Below, piece by piece: positions 22,295 through 29,379 of a stretch of 64,000 bases of DNA. Position 1 is the stretch's first letter, and each line of letters opens with the position of its first letter. The notes under the pieces are model-generated. The model saw nothing but the letters and a program-made list of their open reading frames with translations. It was not told where the DNA came from and did not search any database. The stretch comes from Mucilaginibacter mallensis (GTDB lineage Bacteria; Bacteroidota; Bacteroidia; Sphingobacteriales; Sphingobacteriaceae). The translations under genes and the position numbers were made by a program. The DNA lies in assembly GCF_900105165.1 (NCBI RefSeq), contig NZ_LT629740.1, positions 4,464,001 through 4,528,000 on the forward strand, written 5' to 3'.

Positions 22295-24685
22295 CTAATA
22301 CTGAATCTTTATCTCCTTATTCTCATTAACAAACAAACTATAATCAGTACCATCACCGGTATTCGGCCATATCTTCGTATCCTTGCCATTTACTTTAAAG
22401 GTTTTCAGGTGCCCTTTAAAACCATGTAGTACCAGCTCAATCTTATTATATTTTGATACGAATGAACCTTCAACAGCTGATAAACTGATCACATTTTTTG
22501 CAGGATCAAAGCTGATATTACGTTTGTAATAAACACCTTTTTGATAATCATAAGATGAACCATCATCCTCATAATAAACAAATGAATTAGCTGCTGAACC
22601 ATACCAAACATTGATTTTCAGGATCCCATCACCTTTTTCGCTGGTGCTTTGTACCAGGTTTTGCATGGGGATAATGGCGCTGCCTTTTATAAATACGGGT
22701 AGATCTGTTAACGGAGCGGGTGCATTAATGATCCGGCCGCCCACAAATTTCTCACCACTGCTCAAGCGGTACCATTCGCCTTTGGGCAGGTAAACATCTT
22801 CATTAAACTTAGTACTTTCAACCGGGGCAACCAAAATGGCATCGCCGAACATAAACTGGTTTTGGAAATGCTCGGAGAAGATACTGTCCTCCTGTGTGTA
22901 ATCAATAGCCAACGTGCGACTTAACGGCAAGCCCGTTTGGTGTGATTGATAATAACCGGAATAAATATAAGGCAGCAATTTATAACGCTGTTCTATATCC
23001 TTGCGAATGATAGCCTCATTATCCTTGCCCCAGCGCCATGGTTCGCGGTAATTGGTACCTTGCGCGGCGTGGTTACGGAACATGGGCGTATACACCCCTA
23101 ATGAGTTCCAGCGGACCATCAGCTCAGGTGTTGGGTTGCCTGTAAACCCGCCAATGTCCACCCCTACCAATGACATGCCTGTTATACCCAAACTATTCAC
23201 CAAGCGCTGACCGAGCAGCATATGCGCGTCATAGGCAGAGTTATCCCCCGTCCACACGGCTGAGAAGCGTTGTGTGCCTGAATAAGCCGCGCGTGTAAGC
23301 ACGAACGGTCTTTTATTTCCTAAGATCTTTTTAGTACCTAAATAGGTAGCCTCGGCCATTTGCATACCGTAAACATTACGTATCTCGGGCATATAATACT
23401 TGCCGAATTTCACCATCCACGGGATGCTTTGATTCCATACAGCGGGTTCATTCATATCATTCCAGAAACCCTCAACACCAGGCTCGGTTAAAGCGGTAAA
23501 TGATGCCCCCCACCAGTCGCGCACCGCCTTGTCTGTAAAATTGGGGAAATAACAGCGGCCAGGCCATACGCTGCCAATGTATTTTTCACCATCGGGATAG
23601 GTGGCAAAATATCCTTTGGCTACACCCTCATCATGTTGTTTATAGCCATCCTCAACCTTAATACCCGGGTCAACAATAGTAACGAGGTGAAAGTTCATGG
23701 CTTTAAGCTTGTCTATCATCCCTTTCGGATCAGGGAAAGTCTGCTTGTTCCAGGTAAATATTTTATAGTGATCCATGTAATCAATATCGCAATACACTAC
23801 ATCGGCAGGGATCTTATCTTCTCGTAATTTACTGGCGATGTCAAGCACTTCCTCAGCGCTCATATAGCTCCAGCGACATTGCTGATAGCCAAGGCTCCAG
23901 AGCGGCGGCATTTCCATTCTGCCGGTTAGCCAGGTATAATCCTCAATAATCTGCGCCACGCTTTGCGCGCCGAAAAAATAATAGTTCATATCACCGCCAT
24001 CGGCACCAAACCAGCTCATTTGCTCATCGGTTGAGGCTCCGAAATCGAAATAACTTTTATGTGTATTATCAAAAAACAGCCCGTAGCTCAGGCCATTGTG
24101 CAGGCCCACAAAAAATGGGAAGGTTTCATATAAAGGGTCCGTTTTAGGGCCATGATCGGGAGCATCGGTATTCCAGTTCACATAAGCGCTTCCCCTGCGG
24201 TCAAGATTACCCGTCTTTTCACCCAAACCAATGAACCGCTCATCCTTATATAGTTTGCGGTAATTAACTACTCTTGTCCCCTGCCAGTTAGTGCCAAAAC
24301 GTGGATCATCCTCGCTCAGCACCTTACCATCAGCAGTAGAAAAATCAAACCTCAGTGGCGATTTGTTGATATGCAATGTTAATGCTGAAGTACTTACGGT
24401 AATATCAGTAGCAGTTTCCTTATAATTTAAAGTAGATTCAGGATCTTTTACCACCGCGAATGAACTATCAGCACTATGCTCCTTGCTGATGCTTACCCTT
24501 ATAATAGTAGGACTATATACCCAAACTCTTGCTTCGGCTTCTTTTGTTTTGATAAGCAAAACGTTATTTTGCTGTGTTACGCTTTCGGCATTTCCTAATA
24601 TTTCTGTATCCATATGTTGCTGGGCAAACAGGTTAGATGAATAAATTACTAACAGGATAACGAGCGAATAACAATAACGTTTCAT
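22295..24685 (-). CDS. GH31-family alpha-glucosidase (secreted)
   Basis: 796 residues with a signal peptide ending LFAQQ, so periplasmic. Retaining GH31 enzymes hydrolyse alpha-glucosides such as maltose, isomaltose or related oligosaccharides. An N-terminal beta-sandwich (about 30-230) is followed by the (beta/alpha)8 barrel. The nucleophile motif is FWNDMNEPAVW and the acid/base region follows FVLTRAAYSGTQRFSAVWTGDN. GITGMSLVGVDIGGFTG and MRNHAAQG-like motifs are typical. The C-terminal beta domains end with a DUF5110-like tail. It is isolated from other polysaccharide-use genes, with no SusC/D pair next to it. A -7 box lies just upstream. Exact linkage specificity cannot be told. Confidence 0.93.
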   Translation of the reverse strand: MKRYCYSLVILLVIYSSNLFAQQHMDTEILGNAESVTQQNNVLLIKTKEAEARVWVYSPTIIRVSISKEHSADSSFAVVKDPESTLNYKETATDITVSTSALTLHINKSPLRFDFSTADGKVLSEDDPRFGTNWQGTRVVNYRKLYKDERFIGLGEKTGNLDRRGSAYVNWNTDAPDHGPKTDPLYETFPFFVGLHNGLSYGLFFDNTHKSYFDFGASTDEQMSWFGADGGDMNYYFFGAQSVAQIIEDYTWLTGRMEMPPLWSLGYQQCRWSYMSAEEVLDIASKLREDKIPADVVYCDIDYMDHYKIFTWNKQTFPDPKGMIDKLKAMNFHLVTIVDPGIKVEDGYKQHDEGVAKGYFATYPDGEKYIGSVWPGRCYFPNFTDKAVRDWWGASFTALTEPGVEGFWNDMNEPAVWNQSIPWMVKFGKYYMPEIRNVYGMQMAEATYLGTKKILGNKRPFVLTRAAYSGTQRFSAVWTGDNSAYDAHMLLGQRLVNSLGITGMSLVGVDIGGFTGNPTPELMVRWNSLGVYTPMFRNHAAQGTNYREPWRWGKDNEAIIRKDIEQRYKLLPYIYSGYYQSHQTGLPLSRTLAIDYTQEDSIFSEHFQNQFMFGDAILVAPVESTKFNEDVYLPKGEWYRLSSGEKFVGGRIINAPAPLTDLPVFIKGSAIIPMQNLVQSTSEKGDGILKINVWYGSAANSFVYYEDDGSSYDYQKGVYYKRNISFDPAKNVISLSAVEGSFVSKYNKIELVLHGFKGHLKTFKVNGKDTKIWPNTGDGTDYSLFVNENKEIKIQY

Positions 24686-24705
24686 TTTTTACGAATTGGT
24701 AGATT

Positions 24706-24713
24706 CAAATGTA
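24706..24713 (-). promoter_or_regulatory. -7 box for the GH31 gene
   Basis: On the minus strand it reads TACATTTG, an exact TAnnTTTG match, 20 bases before the GH31 start codon. No clear -33 element at the proper spacing. Confidence 0.4.
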
Positions 24714-24777
24714 ATAATTCTTCGGGAACGTTGCCGGAAGAATGGAAAAATATCAATCTAAAACAATAAATGAGTTA

Positions 24778-25269
24778 TTATAATCCTTTCTTCCCGTTAA
24801 CAAACATTAGCTTCTTTATTTCATAAAGCTCTTTTTCAGAAACGGCGCTTTTTGGAAAATAGGTGCTTTGTGTATCATTAAACCAAATAGAAAACCATTG
24901 TTTGTTTTCAGAAAACTTAGTAATGCTGTCCCATCCCCTCCATGTTAAAGATGATTTGCTTTTTATTTCAACACCTGTTTCATCTATTTTCCAAAACATT
25001 TCTTCTCCAATATTCGGAGTTGATTTATACATGTTTTTTGCATTTATATAAGGCCTAATAAACAACACTAACACAAATGCTGAAAATATTATCAAATCAG
25101 TTATTTCATGCGAGGTTTTGAAATTATTATACGTTGCAAAACCAAAAGTGATTACAAACAGCCATATTATAGTTCCTTGCCAGCTTCTACGGCCTTGATA
25201 TGATCTTTGTAAATTAAGCTTCATATAAGTTTTATAGTCAAGCTTTGTTGAAAAGGTAATAGGATTCAT
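24778..25269 (-). CDS. YcxB-like membrane protein
   Basis: 163 residues from MNPITFSTKLDYKTYM; the longer frame adds 24 residues with no conservation signal and runs toward the insertion sequence. Two hydrophobic segments (about 38-55 and 62-78) form a hairpin, followed by a soluble C-terminal domain with ISKSSLTWRGWDSITKFSEN-like pattern (KSSLTWRGWDSI, WFSIWFNDTQSTYFPKSAVS) that matches the YcxB C-terminal domain: a strand-rich module in which the tryptophan after the turn is typical. Function unknown. The insertion sequence lies about 75 bp upstream and may have separated it from its promoter. Confidence 0.65.
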   Translation of the reverse strand: MNPITFSTKLDYKTYMKLNLQRSYQGRRSWQGTIIWLFVITFGFATYNNFKTSHEITDLIIFSAFVLVLFIRPYINAKNMYKSTPNIGEEMFWKIDETGVEIKSKSSLTWRGWDSITKFSENKQWFSIWFNDTQSTYFPKSAVSEKELYEIKKLMFVNGKKGL

Positions 25270-25344
25270 TTTAATTCGAGTAGGTTGAATATAATAACAG
25301 CTTAAAGATATCCCAAACCTAATACAAAAACAAAGCGTCATTGC

Positions 25345-26417
25345 TGTAAAGGTCAGATAATTCGGTAACAGAATTAGCTTTAAACAAATAAGCTAAGAAA
25401 GTTATGCGCAACATTAATAATGACCTCACATTAAAACGGAATTATCTGAATAAGTACCGTTTTCTGATCAGCGAATATGAGCAGGTTAAACGGGGTGAAC
25501 ATCTGAACTACAGGTTTGCCAAAGAGTTTTATGCGGCCCATGATACCGATCCAAGGAGTTTTTTACTGTATTATAACCGTTTTAAACAATCAGGTAATGA
25601 ACAGGATCTGCTGCCTGCCAAACGAGGGCCAAAGTACAGTACACGACGCCCCGCTCCTGAAGATGAGCAGCAAGTACTTGACCTTCGGTTGAGGGGCTGC
25701 AATAAGTTCGAGATAGCCGACCAGTTTAAGCAAAAAGCTAATAACTTTACGCCATCGCCTTCAGGCGTATACAACATCCTGAAGCGGCACAATAAGAACC
25801 GTTTAACCGTCGCAGATAAAGAAGTAAAGCGAAAGATCATCAAAGAACGTATGGGCCAGTTAGGACATATTGACTGTCATCACCTGAGTAAAAGCGTGAT
25901 CAGGGGACAAAGCAGGAAGCTTTACCTGATTTGCGTATTGGACGATTATTCCCGCCTGGCCTGGGTACAGGTGATGCCGGACATCACCGCGCTTACCACT
26001 ATGTTTACTGCCCTGCATTGCATGCAGGCACTTAAGCGGGAGTTCGGTATCCAGTTCGAGGAGGTCATTGCTGATAATGGCCCGGAGTTCGGTACTTCCA
26101 CCAGTTTGCAAAAACGCAACCATCCCTTCGAAAGAATGCTGATGGAAACAGGCATTAAGCGCCGTTATATGCAGCCTTACCGGCCACAAACCAACGGCAA
26201 GGTGGAACGCTTCTGGCGAACGCTTAAAGAAGACCTGATTGAAGATACAGACTTTGACAGTCTAGAAGAATTGGAAGACGAACTCTTAAAGTATCTCGTC
26301 TACTACAACTGGGAACGTCCACATCAAGGCATCAACGGCAAAAAACCTATCGATATGGCCTCCCTAAACAACAAAAAATAATACCTAATTCTGTTACCGA
26401 ATTACTAAACCCTTACA
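25345..26417 (+). mobile_element. complete IS481-like insertion sequence with 5-bp target duplication
   Basis: 1,073 bp. Terminal inverted repeats begin TGTAAAGGTCAGATAATTCG on the left and, on the opposite strand, TGTAAGGGTTTAGTAATTCG on the right. Over 33 bp they differ at five positions, with the inner 20 bp (25358-25377 and 26385-26404) identical. The TGT...ACA ends are usual for this group. The 5-bp ATTGC is duplicated at both flanks (25340-25344 and 26418-26422). One complete transposase gene is inside. The target was a GCGTCATTGCGAGG palindromic repeat. Confidence 0.93.
25404..26381 (+). CDS. IS481-like DDE transposase
   Basis: 325 residues, intact. The N-terminal 130 residues contain helix-turn-helix DNA-binding regions (FAKEFYAAHDTDPRSFLLYYNRFK and NKFEIADQFKQKANNFTPSPSGVYNIL). 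The catalytic rve core has the D-D-E triad: first Asp in LGHIDCHHLSK, second in IADNGPEFG, and Glu in NGKVERFWRTLKED. The terminal YYNWERPHQGINGKKP is typical of IS481 and IS3-like enzymes. No frameshift is seen, so the element could be active. The gene lies 59 bp inside the left terminal repeat. Confidence 0.92.
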   Translation: MRNINNDLTLKRNYLNKYRFLISEYEQVKRGEHLNYRFAKEFYAAHDTDPRSFLLYYNRFKQSGNEQDLLPAKRGPKYSTRRPAPEDEQQVLDLRLRGCNKFEIADQFKQKANNFTPSPSGVYNILKRHNKNRLTVADKEVKRKIIKERMGQLGHIDCHHLSKSVIRGQSRKLYLICVLDDYSRLAWVQVMPDITALTTMFTALHCMQALKREFGIQFEEVIADNGPEFGTSTSLQKRNHPFERMLMETGIKRRYMQPYRPQTNGKVERFWRTLKEDLIEDTDFDSLEELEDELLKYLVYYNWERPHQGINGKKPIDMASLNNKK

Positions 26418-26496
26418 ATTGCGAGGTACGAAGCAATTCCTAACTATACAGAGCGGTTCTGCTAATCGGGGATTACTTCGGACCTCGCAATGACGC
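26418..26496. repeat. right part of a GTCATTGCGAGG palindrome split by the insertion sequence
   Basis: Right of the insertion the sequence resumes ATTGCGAGGTACGAAGCAAT and ends in the complementary arm CTTCGGACCTCGCAATGACG. The missing left end GCGTC remains at 25335-25339, before the insertion. Removing the insertion and one ATTGC restores an approximately 84-bp palindromic element. Confidence 0.85.
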
Positions 26497-26570
26497 GTGG
26501 GTTATGTTTTGTTGGTCTTAATTGATTCACATATCCTGTAAATCAATTAAATCCTTAAATCCTGGTTCTC

Positions 26571-27470
26571 TTACGCCCAAAGATTCTCCGGATAAACACC
26601 GCTGTTTACCAAATCAGAGATGCATTTCTGTACGATAGGCTTATCTTCTTTATAAGTAACACCAAACCATTTTGATGCAGTTGGGATCACTTTAAATGAG
26701 GCAGTGCCGCTTTTTATCAACTCATCAGCAACTAAAGGGATAAAGAATTCTGATTTTGGTTTATCCTCATTAGCCTCAACAAACCTTTTGAACATGGGCT
26801 CGCTTTGCTTAAATACTGCCGGACTAAAGCCCCAGAAGTTCATTGATACACGGGTATCAGTAGATAATGGTGTTTCAACGCCACCTTCTTCATACACTAC
26901 GCCGCCATCTTTAAAGTAAACCTGGGTACGCTCGTTGATCTCAACCATGTTGCCGTTTTCATCAACCTTACAAACACCGCGCGATACTGAACCATATTCA
27001 GATAATGTTTTATCAATCTGGTAGCCTACCAAAGAGTATGTATCATCACTAACTTCGGTAGTTAAAAATTTAGCCATTTTTTCAAATGAGTCATAACCAT
27101 AAAAGTCGTCCGCATTAATAACGCAGAATGGTTCATTAATTTGGTTACGGGCAGCTAATACCGCATGTGCAGTACCCCATGGTTTTGCACGCTCAATAGT
27201 TTTATCAATACCAAATTGGGTAAGGTCATAACTTTGATAAACGTAATCTGTTTCGATACGCCCCTTTAGCTTAGGCTCAAAAATAGCCTTAAAATTGTCA
27301 GCAAACTCCTCGCGAATAATGAAGCTAACCTTACCGAAACCGGCTTTTATAGCATCATAAATAGAGTAATCAATTATTGTTTCGCCATTAGGACCAAAGC
27401 CGTCAACTTGTTTCATGCTTCCATAGCGGCTGGCCATACCCGCGGCCAGTATCAGTAATGTAGGTTTCAT
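26571..27470 (-). CDS. sugar-phosphate nucleotidyltransferase (NDP-sugar pyrophosphorylase-like)
   Basis: 299 residues. The N-terminus TLLILAAGMASRYGSMKQVDGFG is the nucleotide-binding loop of the nucleotidyltransferase fold (usual G-x-G-T-R-L variant here GMASRYG with lysine after it). CVINADDFYGYDSFEKMAKFL contains the Mg-binding Asp-Asp region, and SMNFWGFSPAVFKQSE and GVTYKEDKP lie further on. It likely transfers a nucleotide to a hexose or similar sugar phosphate. The sugar cannot be told: the protein is close to the UTP/glucose-1-phosphate family but has its own signature. It is isolated. A dispersed AACCAGGATTT repeat starts right after its stop codon. Confidence 0.75.
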   Translation of the reverse strand: MKPTLLILAAGMASRYGSMKQVDGFGPNGETIIDYSIYDAIKAGFGKVSFIIREEFADNFKAIFEPKLKGRIETDYVYQSYDLTQFGIDKTIERAKPWGTAHAVLAARNQINEPFCVINADDFYGYDSFEKMAKFLTTEVSDDTYSLVGYQIDKTLSEYGSVSRGVCKVDENGNMVEINERTQVYFKDGGVVYEEGGVETPLSTDTRVSMNFWGFSPAVFKQSEPMFKRFVEANEDKPKSEFFIPLVADELIKSGTASFKVIPTASKWFGVTYKEDKPIVQKCISDLVNSGVYPENLWA

Positions 27471-27582
27471 ATATTCTTTAGGTGTGTTTTATTAACTGTA
27501 AATATGACATTTTTATTTGATCATTTTCATAAACTTCGTAACCTTTATACCGTTTTTTTAGCAAAAATGTTTTGAAACGAAA

Positions 27583-28698
27583 TTATTTAATATAGCGAAA
27601 ATCCTGCCCATCTTTTATGTTCAGCAAGGCTTCATAAATAAGGCGGATAACATTATCCACGTCTTCTTTATGTATCATTTCAACTGTAGTGTGCATATAA
27701 CGCAATGGCAACGATATTAATGCCGAAGGTACGCCGCCATTTGAATAAGCAAATGAATCGGTATCGGTACCCGTAGAGCGTGATGATGCCTGGCGCTGGA
27801 ACGGTATCCCTGCTTTTTCTGCCGATTGGATCAATAGCTTATTTAAATTATTCTGAATTGCCGGTGCATATGATATTACCGGCCCCTTGCCACAAGCCAG
27901 GTCGCCCTGGGTTATTTTGTTGATCATTGGGGTTTGAGTATCATGCGTAACATCGGTAACAATAGCAACATTTGGTTTAATATGATGCGCTATCATTTCG
28001 GCACCGCGTAAACCTATCTCCTCCTGCACCGAGTTTACAATGTATAAGCCAAATGGCAGCTTCACCTTGTTCTCTTTAAGCATACGGGCAACTTCGGCTA
28101 TCATAAAACCACCGGCACGGTTATCCAGTGCTCTACCTACATAGTAACGATCGTTCAATATCATAAACTCATCCTCATAGGTAATTACACAACCTACATG
28201 GATACCCAGCTTCTCTACCTCTTCCTTTGAAGTACAGCCGCAATCCAGGAAAATATTTTTCAATGTCGGTGCTTCCTCTTTATCACCTGCACCACGGGTA
28301 TGTATAGCAGGCCAGCCGAAAACAGCTTTTACAATGCCTTTATCGGTATGAATGTCAACCCTTTTTGATGGCGCTATCTGGTGGTCAGATCCACCATTGC
28401 GGATAACATATATCAAACCATCGCTGGTGATATAGTTTACAAACCATGAAATTTCATCAGCATGCGCCTCAATAACTACTTTATAGGCAGCATCTTTGTT
28501 GATGATACCAACCGCGGTGCCATAATTATCTACATAATGCTCATCAATATAAGGCTTTAAATATTCAAGCCACATTTCCTGCCCCTTCCACTCAAAACCG
28601 GTAGGCGACGGATTATTTATATATTTTTCGAAAAAAGAAAGCGAAGTTTCATTTACAACGGGAGTATGCTTTGGAGCATCAGTATTTTTCTTAGCCAT
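27583..28698 (-). CDS. M42-family glutamyl aminopeptidase / zinc metallopeptidase
   Basis: 371 residues. M42 enzymes form large hollow tetrahedral complexes that trim oligopeptides in the cytoplasm. Metal ligands and catalytic glutamates are visible: EAHADEISWFV (His-Ala-Asp), GRALDNRAGG (bridging Asp), NSVQEEIGLRGAEMIAHHI (Glu-Glu), IVTDVTHD, and the terminal RYMHTTVEMIHKEDVD histidine. Domain order is the usual peptidase with inserted beta-domain (about 85-170). Length is normal. A TATATTTG promoter box lies 33 bases upstream, and a candidate small-RNA unit lies beyond it on the other strand. Peptide preference (Glu, Leu or other) is not determinable. Confidence 0.9.
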   Translation of the reverse strand: MAKKNTDAPKHTPVVNETSLSFFEKYINNPSPTGFEWKGQEMWLEYLKPYIDEHYVDNYGTAVGIINKDAAYKVVIEAHADEISWFVNYITSDGLIYVIRNGGSDHQIAPSKRVDIHTDKGIVKAVFGWPAIHTRGAGDKEEAPTLKNIFLDCGCTSKEEVEKLGIHVGCVITYEDEFMILNDRYYVGRALDNRAGGFMIAEVARMLKENKVKLPFGLYIVNSVQEEIGLRGAEMIAHHIKPNVAIVTDVTHDTQTPMINKITQGDLACGKGPVISYAPAIQNNLNKLLIQSAEKAGIPFQRQASSRSTGTDTDSFAYSNGGVPSALISLPLRYMHTTVEMIHKEDVDNVIRLIYEALLNIKDGQDFRYIK

Positions 28699-28730
28699 GT
28701 TTCATAAGGTGGCCTGTGTTTAGCCACAAG

Positions 28731-28738
28731 CAAATATA
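28731..28738 (-). promoter_or_regulatory. promoter of the M42 peptidase gene
   Basis: On the minus strand TATATTTG matches TAnnTTTG exactly. A TTGG (complement at 28757-28760) lies 18-19 bases further upstream, near the -33 position. Confidence 0.5.
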
Positions 28739-28803
28739 ATAAAGCTACCGATAATGCCAAGTTAACTAATAACCTTAGGAGTATAGTTTATCAATAGTTT
28801 AAC

Positions 28804-28832
28804 ATTGACTTTATGCTGATACTGCATCTTTG
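28804..28832 (+). promoter_or_regulatory. candidate plus-strand promoter in the M42/GNAT gap
   Basis: ATTGACT at 28804-28810 and CATCTTTG at 28825-28832 (7 of 8 to TAnnTTTG) are separated by 17 bases. No plus-strand gene follows, only a terminator, so it may drive a short RNA. Confidence 0.3.
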
Positions 28833-28838
28833 TGGTGA

Positions 28839-28903
28839 GTAAATTTTTCAATATATAATTAGTTTGGTTGAAAGCCGGTTTATTTTATAAGCCGGCTTTT
28901 TTT
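28839..28903 (+). ncRNA. candidate small RNA of about 65 nt
   Basis: Start is predicted 7 bases after the -7-like box. The transcript would end at a strong plus-strand terminator (28871-28903): AAAGCCGG, loop, CCGGCTTT plus a run of eight Ts. Both flanking genes are on the minus strand, and the tail on that strand has only three Us, so the terminator points to a plus-strand transcript. Sequence evidence only. Confidence 0.25.
28871..28903 (+). terminator. plus-strand intrinsic terminator
   Basis: Stem AAAGCCGG (28871-28878) and CCGGCTTT (28892-28899), 13-base loop, T tract to 28903. The T tract overlaps the stop codon of the GNAT gene on the other strand. Confidence 0.7.
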
Positions 28904-29321
28904 ATGCCGACAGATCCTTTTCCAGGATCTCGTAATCAAACCCATTCTTTGAGAAATGCTCGCCTTTTTGCACAAAACCGTGCTTTAAGTAGAATGGGAT
29001 GGCCGTAAGCCGGGCATTGCACCAAAGCCTTGTACCGCCCTCGCTGATAGCAAAATTGGCAATATACTGCAACAGCCTGCTGCCGATACCCCTACTTTGT
29101 ACCGATGCTTCAACAGCAAATTTCCTGAACTGCCAGCTATCATCCCGCTTAAACAGGGACACCACCGCCACCAGGTTATTATTTTGGAACGCGCCGAAAT
29201 GATATCCATCGTTATCCTCGTCGATCTCCATCTCAAACATTTTTTGCTGTGGATATAAAATATCCCGGCGCAATTTCCAGGTTAATTCAGGGCGGATCTG
29301 TTCAATGCTGATGTCGTTCAT
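28902..29321 (-). CDS. GNAT-family N-acetyltransferase
   Basis: 139 residues. The GNAT core is complete: a central strand (GAFQNNNLVAVVSLFKRD), the acetyl-CoA pyrophosphate loop in FAVEASVQSRGIGSRLLQYI (Q-x-x-G-I-G/S pattern) and the last strand and helix IPFYLKHGFVQKGEHF. It lacks extra domains, so it resembles the small YjgM/ElaA-like enzymes. It acetylates an unknown amine substrate. It is downstream of the M1 peptidase, with a terminator between them. Confidence 0.8.
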   Translation of the reverse strand: MNDISIEQIRPELTWKLRRDILYPQQKMFEMEIDEDNDGYHFGAFQNNNLVAVVSLFKRDDSWQFRKFAVEASVQSRGIGSRLLQYIANFAISEGGTRLWCNARLTAIPFYLKHGFVQKGEHFSKNGFDYEILEKDLSA

Positions 29322-29350
29322 GTCGGATTAAAAATATATGTTTTAAAACA

Positions 29351-29376
29351 AAAAACCCGGCTTAACCGGTTTTTTT
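29351..29376 (-). terminator. terminator of the M1 peptidase gene
   Basis: AAAAACCCGG-CTTAA-CCGGTTTTT forms a stem (one bulged C) directly after the M1 stop codon. On the minus strand it is followed by a U-rich tail. Confidence 0.7.
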
Positions 29377-29379
29377 GTT

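Noticed and set aside
25358..25377. 20-bp inverted repeat as the true insertion-sequence end
   Set aside because: The repeat extends 13 bp outward with mismatches to TGT/ACA ends, and only those outer ends give the 5-bp target duplication.
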